The position numbers and the translations under genes are program-made. 64,000 nucleotides of DNA from Symbiodinium natans (Eukaryota > Sar > Dinophyceae > Suessiales > Symbiodiniaceae), in NCBI GenBank assembly GCA_905221605.1, contig CAJNDS010002399.1:302501-366500 (forward strand). The letters are read 5' to 3'. Shown piece by piece: positions 41,301 to 47,326 of this stretch. The notes under the pieces are model-generated. The model was not told the origin of the DNA. It searched no databases and worked only from the letters and a program-made list of their open reading frames with translations. Numbering within the stretch: position 1 is the first letter of the stretch; each line of letters opens with the position of its first letter.

Positions 41301-42765
41301 ACCCTAAACCCTAAACCCTAAACCCTAAACCCTAAACCCTAAGCCCCGCAGGTAGAGGCCTCCCCCCAACAAGATGTGGAAGTTTGTAGGTCAAAGCCTG
41401 CTGCACGCTCCCCGTCATTGCCTCGAGCGGGGCTGGATGCCCCGAGCACTTTCAGGAGCGTGGCTTTAGGGTTGAGGGCTCAGGGTTGCGGGTTTAGGGT
41501 TGAGGGTTTAGGGTTGAGGGTTTAGGGTTGAGGGTTTAGGGTTGAGAGGTGTTGCGGGTTTAGGGTTCAGGGTTCAGGGTTCAGGGTTTGAAAGTTCAGG
41601 ATGTTGCTTGTTTTTTGCGGGGAGGAGTTGAGAGTTTAGAGTCAGCCGGGGGTTTCAGGACCCACGCTGAAACCTAAATCCTCCTGAACCCTGAACCCTA
41701 AACCCTAAACCCTAAACCCTAAACCCTAAACCCTAAACCCTAAACCCTAAACCCTAAACCGGAGGACGCGCTGGGCCCCAGCGGTGGGGCGGATGCCGCC
41801 CTGGCTGCAGGGATTTTCCACCGCGAGGAGGCCGTCCGTGGTTCGGGGAGGTGAAAGGTTCAGGGCTTTTAGGGTTTAGGGTTTAGGGTTTAGGGTTTGG
41901 GGTTTGGGGTTTAGGGATTCGGGTTTAGGGTTTAGGGTTTAGGGTTGTTTTGGTTGGGACATTCCCCCTTGTACTAACAGTCCTCAATAGGGATGAGAAT
42001 AGGGGGTACCATACTCCCTAGTAAGGACTGTTAGTACAAGGGGGAACATCCCAAGTTTTTCGGGGTTTCTGAACCCTAAACCCTAAACCTCACACCTAGA
42101 TTTGGGGTTTAGGGCTCAGGGTGTCTGGGTTTTAGGGTTACCCAAAGCTCTAAACCTCATACCCAGATTTGGGGTTTAGGGTTAAGTGCTCAGGGTGTCT
42201 AGGTTTGAGGGTATACTCTAAACCCTAGGCTAGGGTTTTGGGTGTTTGGGGCTCAAGGGTTCGGGGTTTAGAGGCACCCTCTTTAATCATATTCAACCAT
42301 CGGCGTCTCGAAAGCCTTCGACGCTTCATAGGGGCCGAGGTTCATGAGACTACGTAAGGGTAGTTACGTGGTCTCTGCATTTGGGCCCTTAAATGGGACC
42401 CCTTAAATACCCCTTTTTCGCCCCTCTACAACCCAAGGGCCCTTGAAAGAGGGTGAGGGACCATGTTAAGGGCCCCTTGAAACTACCCTTAGAGACGAAC
42501 CAACTGGGTTCAGTTTAGGCCTGAGGGTACGGGGTATCAGGGATTGGGGTGTAGGCTCCATTTGAGCATCCCCACTCCCCCCTCCCAAATACAAGGTTGA
42601 GGGTTTAGGGCTAGGGTTTAAGGTTTAGGGTTTCGGGTTTTCGGGTTTAGGGTTTAGGGTTTCGGGTTTCGGGTTTCGGGTACCTTAGAGGCAGCTGCCT
42701 GAGAGGTGCCCATCCAAGCGGTCAAAGGCTACCTGAGCAAGACGGCGATACCGGTGCGAGCCTAG
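18869..42765 (+). CDS. HIS7: Bifunctional imidazole glycerol phosphate synthase (HisH-HisF fusion), 26-exon split gene
   Basis: Histidine biosynthesis: the N-terminal glutaminase (HisH, exons 1-10) frees ammonia from glutamine and the C-terminal (beta/alpha)8 cyclase (HisF, exons 12-26) uses it to turn PRFAR into imidazole glycerol phosphate and AICAR. Joining 18869-18900, 19160-19217, 19610-19642, 20824-20928, 21789-21847, 22040-22104, 22935-23015, 23820-23892, 25370-25435, 26654-26680, 27306-27395, 28106-28190, 33166-33225, 34050-34075, 34831-34900, 35323-35383, 36137-36227, 36369-36428, 36985-37039, 38140-38195, 39879-39942, 40568-40602, 40973-41021, 41390-41455, 41765-41830 and 42706-42765 gives 1593 nt: 530 codons and a TAG, with no internal stop. 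All catalytic landmarks are present: nucleophile Cys in GICLGMQ, His-Glu in FHPE, HisF aspartates in ACLDV and NCIDRDG. Length fits the eukaryotic fusion (about 550 residues without a transit peptide). A fused HisHF is typical of plants, fungi and many algae. The first ATG lies right at the glutaminase domain, so an upstream leader exon is possible. Confidence 0.94.
18957..19050 (+). repeat. TTCAGGG variant array in HIS7 intron 1
   Basis: About 13 consecutive TTCAGGG units after five TTTAGGG units, i.e. a homogenised variant block. Confidence 0.94.
19160..19217 (+). CDS. HIS7: HIS7 exon 2: [19 protein letters not shown]
   Basis: Acceptor CCCAG|G at 19159/19160. Encodes the first helix of HisH ([14 protein letters not shown]; the family has GN-x-R/K-S-x-x-NAL-x-x-LG). 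Ends in phase 0 at a GA donor (GAGGGATCC). An inverted-repeat element of family B starts within 15 bases of this boundary. Confidence 0.9.
19230..19387. mobile_element. Family B element in HIS7 intron 2
   Basis: GGGACCCGGAGTAGGCCCTT left, CCTAGGTTACTCCTGGGTCT right; AAAGGGCACCCTT inside. A TTTAGGG array (19258-19305) lies within it. Begins 13 bases after the exon 2 donor. Confidence 0.75.
19610..19642 (+). CDS. HIS7: HIS7 exon 3 (33 nt): [11 protein letters not shown]
   Basis: An 11-codon microexon, acceptor ACCAG|G, GC donor at 19643. It supplies the segment corresponding to V-x-T/S-P-x-D-I in other HisH domains, which is missing if exons 2 and 4 are joined directly. Phase 0 on both sides. 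Confidence 0.85.
20680..20818 (-). repeat. CCCTAAA array at the 3' end of HIS7 intron 3
   Basis: About 19 units ending six bases before exon 4. Confidence 0.95.
20824..20928 (+). CDS. HIS7: HIS7 exon 4: oxyanion-loop exon, [10 protein letters not shown]
   Basis: Acceptor GGCAG|G. Contains [12 protein letters not shown], the conserved PGVGAFG loop of HisH glutaminases, then a helix ending KKYLQE. Ends at a GA donor (GACTGC); splicing there joins E directly to [10 protein letters not shown], matching the family spacing exactly. A GT six bases further (GTAGGG) would insert two residues. Confidence 0.92.
21422..21530. mobile_element. Family C element, right end missing, HIS7 intron 4
   Basis: ACTTGGAGGTTCATGGTACT then TTAACCAATTG...CTTATAACC; right side keeps GGTTATAGGTACAG and AATTGGTTA but lacks the terminal CCTCCAAGT. 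Confidence 0.75.
21789..21847 (+). CDS. HIS7: HIS7 exon 5: nucleophile exon, FFGICLGMQ
   Basis: Acceptor TCCAG|G. Encodes [19 protein letters not shown]; the Cys in GICLG is the catalytic glutaminase nucleophile. Ends two bases into a codon at GA donor GACCCTC, giving EEN with exon 6, as in the family (SEEN). Confidence 0.93.
22040..22104 (+). CDS. HIS7: HIS7 exon 6: [20 protein letters not shown]
   Basis: Acceptor [18 protein letters not shown] matches the GLG-x-I/L-PG-x-V-x-RF block of HisH. GC donor at 22105; joined to exon 7 the spacing to VPNINW equals that of plant enzymes. Confidence 0.92.
22198..22300. mobile_element. Family B element in HIS7 intron 6
   Basis: TAGGCCCTTATTTTC left; AAAGGGTACCCTTTTTTATT and CAGGTTACTCCTGGGTCTAG right. 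Confidence 0.72.
22935..23015 (+). CDS. HIS7: HIS7 exon 7: [13 protein letters not shown]
   Basis: Acceptor GACAG|G. VPNINW is the conserved VPH-x-GWN-like segment of HisH. Donor GC (GCTGACG) after the first base of an Arg codon completed in exon 8. The in-frame TGA just beyond the donor confirms the exon must end here. Confidence 0.9.
23820..23892 (+). CDS. HIS7: HIS7 exon 8: YFVHSYRVP
   Basis: Acceptor GCTAG|G. YFVHSY is a highly conserved HisH strand. GC donor GCACCT at 23893 followed by an in-frame TGA; the split codon becomes GAG, joining to YGERF. Confidence 0.92.
24400..24765 (+). CDS. Open reading stretch nested in HIS7 intron 8
   Basis: A frame open over more than 350 bases, including [20 protein letters not shown] and [20 protein letters not shown], lies between HIS7 exons 8 and 9 on the same strand. 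It has no telomere repeats inside and looser codon bias than the HIS7 exons. It may be a processed or captured gene piece, or an exon of another transcript. ATG at 24531 is one possible start. Not recognised. Confidence 0.35.
25103..25201. mobile_element. Family A element in HIS7 intron 8
   Basis: TTGGGATGG...ACTAAAAGTCCTTGAGAGGG; right GAGGACTGTTAGTATAAGGC, GGAACATCCCAA. Lies 170 bases before exon 9. Confidence 0.83.
25370..25435 (+). CDS. HIS7: HIS7 exon 9: catalytic His/Glu exon, QFHPE
   Basis: Acceptor AGAG|G after a poly-C run. Encodes [21 protein letters not shown]; the His and the following Glu (completed by exon 10) form the glutaminase triad with the exon-5 Cys. GA donor GACGCC. Confidence 0.93.
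25952..26057. mobile_element. Family B element in HIS7 intron 9
   Basis: GACCCAGGCTGGGCCCTTAT left; AAAGGGCACCCTTTTGATTC, TTAGGTTACCCTGGGTCTAG right. A poorer possible copy is at 37890-37995. Confidence 0.76.
26654..26680 (+). CDS. HIS7: HIS7 exon 10 (27 nt microexon): KSGTVGLQ
   Basis: Acceptor CTTAG|G, GC donor at 26681. Codes K-S-G-T-V-G-L-Q, exactly the FHPE-KSG-x-x-GL end of the HisH domain; without it the domain lacks this conserved block. Phases 2 and 2 match the neighbours. Confidence 0.9.
27306..27395 (+). CDS. HIS7: HIS7 exon 11: HisH last helix and interdomain linker
   Basis: Acceptor CCCAG|G after a 30-base poly-C run. LDRWLKGGG resembles the final LR-x-FL helix, followed by a Pro/Ala/Gly-rich linker ([14 protein letters not shown]) between the two enzymes. 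The intron begins with GAGGGTTTAGGG, i.e. the heptamer array starts at the splice site itself. Confidence 0.85.
28106..28190 (+). CDS. HIS7: HIS7 exon 12: HisF start, RIIACLDV
   Basis: Acceptor [26 protein letters not shown] is the first strand of HisF; the Asp of LDV corresponds to catalytic Asp11 of the bacterial enzyme. Continues DQPLRLKP, diverged from the usual DQYDVRE. GA donor (GAAAGGGTTTAGGG). Confidence 0.94.
29205..29304 (+). repeat. TTGAGGG variant array in HIS7 intron 12
   Basis: About 13 identical TTGAGGG units, another locally homogenised variant. Confidence 0.94.
29662..29787 (-). repeat. CCCTAAA array, about 18 units
   Basis: Perfect heptamers bordering the GCTAAGGGTCATTTC repeat block. 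Confidence 0.95.
29816..30078 (+). repeat. GCTAAGGGTCATTTC tandem repeat
   Basis: About ten 21-27-base units (GTGGCTAAGGGTCATTTCTT and variants) at the left edge of the telomere-free block in intron 12. Confidence 0.9.
30080..32800. other. 2.7-kb telomere-repeat-free block inside HIS7 intron 12
   Basis: This stretch has no TTTAGGG/CCCTAAA arrays, unlike everything around it, and is bounded on both sides by the same degenerate motif (GCTAAGGGTCATTTC): about ten copies on the left (29820-30075) and two on the right (32752-32790). Modest open frames occur on both strands, for example [16 protein letters not shown] at 30468 (+), ending at GTATGT, and [16 protein letters not shown] near 31780 (-), but none is recognised. 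Candidate insertion or captured genomic segment. Confidence 0.6.
32752..32790 (+). repeat. GCTAAGGGTCATTTC repeat, right-edge copies
   Basis: CAGGGTCATTTCTTCGTGGC followed by TAAGGGCCATTTCCC: two units matching the array at 29816-30078. Confidence 0.85.
33166..33225 (+). CDS. HIS7: HIS7 exon 13: [16 protein letters not shown]
   Basis: Acceptor CCAAG|G after a 4975-base intron, the longest of the gene. [15 protein letters not shown] matches VRN-x-GKPV-x-LA-x-x-YY. GC donor GCAGGAG; the next in-frame codons would give a stop. Confidence 0.93.
33494..33595. mobile_element. Family A element in HIS7 intron 13
   Basis: TTGGGATGTTTCCCCCT left; AAGGACTGTTAGTACAAGGG and GAACATCCCAA right. Confidence 0.85.
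33904..34032. mobile_element. Family C element directly upstream of HIS7 microexon 14
   Basis: CTTGGAGGTTCAGGATACTT left and TACCATGAACCTCCAAG right, with TATAACCC/GGGCTATAAG inner repeats. Ends 18 bases before the exon start at 34050, so it forms most of the acceptor side of this intron. Confidence 0.86.
34050..34075 (+). CDS. HIS7: HIS7 exon 14 (26 nt microexon): DGADEVSF
   Basis: Acceptor CCCAG|G, GA donor GAGCCC. Encodes D-G-A-D-E-V-S-F plus two bases of Leu: the universally conserved DGADE-x-x-FLNIT strand, completed by exon 15. A family C inverted-repeat element ends only 18 bases upstream. Confidence 0.92.
34320..34800 (-). repeat. CCCTAAAA octamer array in HIS7 intron 14
   Basis: About 55 mostly 8-base units (CCCTAAAA, with CCCTATAA and CCCTAAAG variants). 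A longer period of about 120 bases is visible, as blocks recur in order at about 34570 and 34740. Confidence 0.9.
34831..34900 (+). CDS. HIS7: HIS7 exon 15: [20 protein letters not shown]
   Basis: Acceptor CCCAG|G. NITAFRD follows the exon-14 FL. GA donor GAACCTGG; the first four intron bases (GAAC) repeat as the first four of exon 16. Confidence 0.92.
35323..35383 (+). CDS. HIS7: HIS7 exon 16: [16 protein letters not shown]
   Basis: Acceptor [16 protein letters not shown] is the hallmark phosphate-binding loop of HisF. GT donor GTTGGCC, phase 1. Confidence 0.95.
36137..36227 (+). CDS. HIS7: HIS7 exon 17: [21 protein letters not shown]
   Basis: Acceptor [26 protein letters not shown] matches the AGADKISI-x-S-D-A block that binds substrate phosphate. 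GA donor GAGGGC before a 141-base intron, the shortest of the gene. Confidence 0.94.
36369..36428 (+). CDS. HIS7: HIS7 exon 18: [19 protein letters not shown]
   Basis: Acceptor [14 protein letters not shown] aligns with K-S-S-LE-x-IS of plant enzymes. GT donor (GTGACTT) followed at once by a stop in the old frame. Confidence 0.88.
36985..37039 (+). CDS. HIS7: HIS7 exon 19: [12 protein letters not shown]
   Basis: Acceptor CCCAG|G. YG-x-QAVVVS-V/I-DP is conserved. The GT donor is GTGGGTTTAGGG, and the next exon also begins GTGGGT, a six-base direct repeat across the intron. Confidence 0.93.
38140..38195 (+). CDS. HIS7: HIS7 exon 20: [13 protein letters not shown]
   Basis: Acceptor [15 protein letters not shown] matches the PGPNGEEYAW motif of eukaryotic HisF domains. 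GC donor GCGTCC; the split TGG codon is restored with exon 21. Confidence 0.92.
38301..38375. repeat. Dispersed repeat G, copy 2 (HIS7 intron 20)
   Basis: AGCATCTCAAGTCCGAGCAT then TCACTAGTCGAGCAGCTT. Each copy begins at the end of a TTTAGGG array. Confidence 0.7.
38507..38642 (+). repeat. Direct repeat flanking the 52-bp array, left copy
   Basis: AAGCTCGGTTTGAGTCAAAA, CGAGAGGCCACCCAGAACCG, then GGGACCCGGGCCGATCCTGG; matched by 39428-39572. Confidence 0.88.
38885..39435 (+). repeat. 52-54-bp tandem array, about 10 units, HIS7 intron 20
   Basis: Unit: GGCCCCCCCGGGTGGAAAAA, AACCATTTGGTCACGAAGGG, GGTCAGGGTTTAG. Alternates GCCCACGAAG and GGTCACGAAG subtypes. Each unit carries one TTTAGGG. Confidence 0.95.
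39428..39572 (+). repeat. Direct repeat flanking the 52-bp array, right copy
   Basis: Near-identical to 38507-38642; the pair brackets the tandem array and may have moved with it. Confidence 0.88.
39879..39942 (+). CDS. HIS7: HIS7 exon 21: [10 protein letters not shown]
   Basis: Acceptor [17 protein letters not shown] corresponds to WYQCTVSGGRE, then DVVQLAQ before the next helix. GC donor GCCGGGG. Confidence 0.93.
40568..40602 (+). CDS. HIS7: HIS7 exon 22 (35 nt): [11 protein letters not shown]
   Basis: Acceptor ACAAG|G, GC donor [19 protein letters not shown] is the conserved VEELGAGEILLN strand. A stop lies shortly beyond the donor. Confidence 0.93.
40973..41021 (+). CDS. HIS7: HIS7 exon 23: second catalytic Asp, NCIDRDG
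   Basis: Acceptor [22 protein letters not shown]; the Asp of CID corresponds to catalytic Asp130 of bacterial HisF. GT donor GTGAGA, the only textbook-like donor in the gene. Confidence 0.95.
41066..41190. repeat. Dispersed repeat F, copy 1 (HIS7 intron 23)
   Basis: CCTTTGTGGTACTCTACTGT ... AAGGCAGCTAAAAGTTTAAT ... GTGCAGCCAAG. Very similar in order and sequence to 55109-55208; starts 45 bases after exon 23. Confidence 0.8.
41390..41455 (+). CDS. HIS7: HIS7 exon 24: [15 protein letters not shown]
   Basis: Acceptor [15 protein letters not shown] is the second phosphate-binding loop of HisF. GA donor GAGCGTGG. Confidence 0.95.
41765..41830 (+). CDS. HIS7: HIS7 exon 25: [16 protein letters not shown]
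   Basis: Acceptor [20 protein letters not shown] matches A[13 protein letters not shown]. GC donor GCCGTCC. Confidence 0.95.
41954..42054. mobile_element. Family A element in HIS7 intron 25 (best-preserved copy)
   Basis: Left TTGGGACATTCCCCCTTGTA then CTAACAGTCCT; right AGGACTGTTAGTACAAGGGG then GAACATCCCAA, arms of about 33 bases nearly complementary. About 100 bp, no coding capacity: a MITE-like non-autonomous element. Confidence 0.87.
42706..42765 (+). CDS. HIS7: HIS7 exon 26: terminal exon [13 protein letters not shown] stop
   Basis: Acceptor [18 protein letters not shown] is the final helix of eukaryotic HisF domains (EVPIQ-x-VK-x-x-L), ending IPVRA and TAG at 42763. No polyadenylation signal was recognised downstream, which is usual for dinoflagellates. 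Confidence 0.95.
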   Translation: MPIQAVKGYLSKTAIPVRA

Positions 42766-45316
42766 TCCTTCAACCCGAAGTCCCCAAACCGTCTGAAGTT
42801 CTTCTAGGCTTTAGGGTTTAGGGTTTAGGGTTGAAGGTTTAGGGTTTAGGAAGACCTTGGGATGTTTTCTGCTTCCCCTCTTGGGGGTTCAAGTTAAGAG
42901 GATCATATGTAAGAATCTTTTCAGGGGCCAACCTAGTTTAACATCTGTGTGAATCGTGGGTTAGGGCTGGGCACGAGACAACCCTGATAAAAGTTATAAA
43001 AACCCAAGAAAAGTGCAGGGCGTTTGGTTCGTTTGTGGCATTTTGTTGTTTTGGGCGTGCAGGCGAACACCTCCCGCAACCCTAAACCCCAAACCCCGAA
43101 ATCCTAAACCGCATATCCTGCTACAGAGTTCAGCCTTCACTCGAGATCTAGTTCCCTAGGTGCCCTGAACCCGAAAGCCTAAACTTCACGCCCAAGTCCT
43201 AAACCCTAAACCCTAAACCCTAAACCCTAAACCCTAAACCCTAAACCCTAAACCCTAAACTTCAAACCCTAAACCCCAAACCCTCGACCCTCTAGACCCG
43301 GAAGAAGCCGAACAACTCGGGTTCGCGCCGACTCCCAAGTGTGGAACAGCACGCGGCTGTACAGACTGAGGGGTGGAGCTCCCTGTTCCAGGGACTGCAA
43401 GATTAGGGTTTAGGGTTTAGGGCCCCCTAAACCCTAAACCCTAAACCCTAAACCCTAAACCCTAAACCCTAAACCCTAAACCCTAAACCCTAAACCCTAA
43501 ACCCTAACCTTTAAACCCTAAACCCTAAACCCTAAACTCTGGGAATTGTGGGTGGGGCTTCAGGGAGGTGAAGGGGTTCGTTGAGGGCTTGTAGGATTTT
43601 AAGTTCGGGATTTAGAGTTCAGGGAATTGGGGCTCAGGGTTTAGGGTTTGAAGTTTAGGGTTTAGGGTTTAGGGTTTAGGGCAAGGGGGTTCTAGGGGTT
43701 CAGGGTTCAGTAGACTGGTGGGACCTCATAGGATTTGATCTTCTTGCTATGTCTCCTCGGCTTACAAGCATGAAGTGTTCGGTTTTCAGGTATACTCCCT
43801 AAACCCTAAATCCTAAACCCGATGCCCCAAGCCCTAAACCCTAACCCTAAACCCTAAGCCCTAAACCCCAAACCCAAGGGAAGGTCGCCTGTGGAAACTC
43901 GCATCTGTGTGGGACAGGTGCAGTGTGAGGGTTGCGCACCAGGCTTTAAATTACAGCTTTTTGCGTTAGGCCTTGACCACCCTCAAACCCCAAAGACCCT
44001 AAATACCCTAAACCCAAAAGACCCGATTTACAACCCCGATAAAGCCTAACCCTAAACCCGAAACCCCAAACCCTATAAACCCGAATCCCTTGCACCCTGT
44101 ACATTGACGAAGGGCTCCACTCCTCTAAGCGCACGGAGCTGGGTTCCCGCAGCTATTATGTCCTGGGTCTAGGGTTTATAGGGTTTAGGGTGCAGGGTTG
44201 AAGGTTTACGGGAGTGGGAACCCTTGGCCGTGAAAGTGCTTCGAGCTTCTTTGGACGTTGGCTTTCTCCGCGAAGCGAGGAAAAATGCAACCCTAGACCC
44301 CAAACGCTAAACCCTAAACGCTAAACACTACACACTACACCCTAGACCCTAAACCCTAACCCTAAACCCTAAACCCCTCAACAGACTCGAGAACCTATGG
44401 ACCCCCCCCCAATCCCCCACCTCTAAACCCTAAACCCTAAACCCTCTATAAACCCTAAATCCTAAACCCTAAACCCCCTAAACCCTTTCGGAACAGTGAA
44501 CACACACTGCAGCCCAACAGCCCCAAGAACCGTAAACCCCGCAACCTAAAGCTCATGCCCGAAGCCCTAAGCCGTAGACCCAAACCCAAGCCCCAAAGCC
44601 TAAACCCCAAACCCTAAACCCCAAACCCAAAACCCTGAAAACCCTGAACCCTAAACCCTAAGCCCTAAACCTTAAACCCTAAACCCTAAACCCCAAACCC
44701 AAAACCCTAACCCCTCAAAAGGTCAGGGAACCTTTAGACCCAAAAGGGCTAAACCCCCAAGCCCTTTCGGAACCCTGCACACTCCAGAGCCCAAAAGCTC
44801 AAGGCACCGTACTCCCCGCACCCTAGAATTGGGCTTTAGGGTTTAGGGTTTAGGGTTTAGGGTTTAGGGTTTAGGGTTTGGGTTTTTGGGGAATTGGGAT
44901 AATTTTGGCCCGAAACCCTAAAACTTAGACCCAAACCTGAGCCCCAACGCCTAAGCCCCAAACACTCTTCAGACCCTAGACCCCAAACCCTAAACCCCAA
45001 ACCCTAAACCCCAAACCCCAAACCCTCAAACCCAAACCCTCAACCCCAAACCCGAAGCCCCAAACCCTAAACCCCAAACCCTCAACCCCAATTCCCCAAA
45101 AACCCAAAAACCCAAACCTTAAACCCTAAACCCTAAACCCCAAACCCCAAACCCCAAACCCTCAACCCCAAACCCTCACCCCCAAAACCCCAAAACCCCA
45201 AAACCCCAAAACCCCAAAACCTCAAACCCCAAACCCCAAACCCCAAACCCGAAACCCTAAACCCTAAACCCTAAACCCTAAACCCTAAACCTATAGACCC
45301 CAAGCCCTAAGCCAAG
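42766..45316. other. HIS7 downstream region up to the next exon series
   Basis: Heptamer arrays of both orientations and degenerate CCCCAAA tracts (44540-45290). Two weak exon-like peptides: VRADSQVWNSTRLYRL near 43340 and SPVETRICVGQVQCEG near 43877. The first exons of the downstream gene may be here. Confidence 0.5.
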
Positions 45317-45357
45317 GTTGGGCCCTGTGCAACGGGCTGCCCTCCGGCCCGGCAAAT
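45317..45357 (+). CDS. Unknown downstream gene, series 1 exon a
   Basis: CCAAG|G acceptor, GC donor GCACGG; WALCNGLPSGPAN. First of six segments (45317, 45672, 45919, 46372, 46989, 47327) whose phases are mutually compatible (ends 0, 0, 0, 0, 2, 0). Confidence 0.45.
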
Positions 45358-45671
45358 GCACGGCAGAGGCTGACGGGTGGGGGATTGGGGGATGGGGGGT
45401 TTAGGGTTTAGGGTTTAGGGTTTAGGGTTTGCGGAACCCTAAATTGAAGCCTCCTTTTCCTATAAGTTACATGGCAACTTCACAGGGCTCAGGGGTCGGC
45501 AGCTCTATGCATCGGTCTTAGGGTTGTGACCTGAATCCAATCGAAATCCTAAGTCCTTCGTCCTAAGCCCTAAACCCTAAACCCTAAACCCTAAACCCTA
45601 AACCCTAAACCCTAAACCCTAAACCTTAAACCCACAGTCCTAAGTTCCTTCATCCCAAGCCCCTTTCCAAG

Positions 45672-45722
45672 GAGCTGCGCGCAGTCCTCCGAAGCGTGTC
45701 CGAGTGCGACGGCGGCGGAAAG
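45672..45722 (+). CDS. Unknown downstream gene, series 1 exon b
   Basis: CCAAG|G acceptor, GC donor; ELRAVLRSVSECDGGGK, phase 0 both ends. Strong third-position G/C bias. Confidence 0.52.
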
Positions 45723-45918
45723 GCCGACCACCCTATAAGCGTTGGGCGTTCGGGGTTTAGGGCCCAGAAGTTCGCGAACTCGGCTCGAGGGTGTAAGGGG
45801 TTTAGGGTTTAGGGTTTAGGGTTTAGGGTTTAGGGTTTAGGGGTTTTGCGTCGAGGTTTTCAACGCTCTAGCAGTAGCATCTCAACCGGGGTGGGTGCCT
45901 GCGTGACCTGTGCACAAG

Positions 45919-45948
45919 GAGCCGCCCCTGCTTGAAGAAGCCCTCGAT
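45919..45948 (+). CDS. Unknown downstream gene, series 1 exon c (30 nt)
   Basis: ACAAG|G acceptor, GC donor at 45949; EPPLLEEALD, phase 0. Microexon of the size seen in HIS7. Confidence 0.4.
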
Positions 45949-46371
45949 GCCCAAAACCGAGCAGCTCTAACAAGCCCGAACTAAACCCTACGTACAAGCA
46001 GGCCTGAAATCTGAGTCTCAAGCAGCCTCAGCCCTATGATAAAGCCCCCTCTTTAGGGTTTAGGGTTAGGGTTTAGGGTTTAGGGTTCAGGGTTAAGGGT
46101 TTAGGGTTCAGGGTTTAGGCGTTCGGGTTTAGGCCTTTGAACCCCAAAAACCCTAAAATATGAAGCCTTAGGGTCACCTTCTTAAAAGGGTTCTGATCTA
46201 CGGGCCCCTAAGTTTCCTTGAAAAACAAGGGGCAGATAAGCGTTCCTCCATGAAAAGCCCATAGCCAGGGACCCTAAACCCCAAATCCTAAACCCTAAAC
46301 CCCGAACCCCAAACTCTAAACCCTAAACCCTAAACCTTAAAACCCTACAAAACCCTAAAGTTGATGTCGAG

Positions 46372-46419
46372 GCCGCGGGCGCATGGCTAGCGCACTGGGC
46401 CGCGAGGCGGCCGCCGAAG
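46372..46419 (+). CDS. Unknown downstream gene, series 1 exon d
   Basis: TCGAG|G acceptor, GC donor; AAGAWLAHWAARRPPK, phase 0. Followed by TTTAGGG. Confidence 0.48.
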
Positions 46420-46594
46420 GCCCGCACTGGGTAGGGTTTAGGGTTTAGGGTTTGGGGTTTAGGGTTTAGGGTTTAGGGTTTAGGGTTTAGCGTTTAGGGA
46501 ATTACTAAACACTATGCACCCGAGACTCGCATTCTCCAGAACCCTAAACCCTGCAACTCCCCAAGCCCTCATCCCTACAACCCTTAACCCTACA

Positions 46595-46975
46595 CCCTAA
46601 ACTCTTCAACCCTAAACCCTAAACTCTTCAACCCTAAACCCTAAACTCTTCAACCCTAAACCCTAAACCCTAAACCCTAAACCCTAAACCCTAAACCCTA
46701 AACTCTTCAACCCTAAACCCTAAACCCCAAACTCTTCAACCCCAAACCCTAAGACCCTGCAAAAATACAACTCTGAACCCTTACGAGACCCCTAAACCCT
46801 AAACCCTAAACCCTAAACTCTTCAACCCCAAACCCTAAGACCCTGCAAAAAACACAACTCTGAACCCTTACGAGACCCCTAAACCCTAAACCCTAAACCC
46901 TAAACCCTAAACCCTAAACCCTAAACCCTAAACCCTAAACTCTTCAACCCCAAACCCTAAGACCCAGAGTTGCTC
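46595..46975. repeat. CTCTTCAACCCTAAACC compound repeat
   Basis: CCTAAACTCTTCAACCC alternates with heptamers; a longer block (CCCTGCAAAAA...ACAACTCTGAACCCTTACGA) occurs twice, at 46755 and 46843. Confidence 0.88.
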
Positions 46976-46988
46976 TGAAACCCAACAG

Positions 46989-47041
46989 GTACGACAGGGC
47001 CTGGCCGCGTTGATGCAACGCGCGCTTGCCCTCGTGCTGAG
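46989..47041 (+). CDS. Unknown downstream gene, series 1 exon e
   Basis: AACAG|G acceptor, GC donor; VRQGLAALMQRALALVL, a clear amphipathic helix, ending in phase 2. Confidence 0.52.
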
Positions 47042-47326
47042 GCGCCTTCTGGGGTTTAGGGTTTCGGGTTTAGGGTTTAGGGTTTGGGGTTTAGGGTTTA
47101 GGGTTCAGGGTTTAGGGTTTAGCTTTTTAGCATGTCAGGACACCCTAAACCCATGAACCTGGCAACCCTGAAACCATAAACCCTCACCCTGAACCCTGAA
47201 CCCTAAACCCTAAACCCTAAACCCTAAACACTAAACCCTAAACCCTAAACCCTAAACCCTAAAAGGGCTTGTAGGGATGGTTCTGGTGTGGAACGATCCC
47301 TCTATGTGCTGATTCGGAGTTACCAG

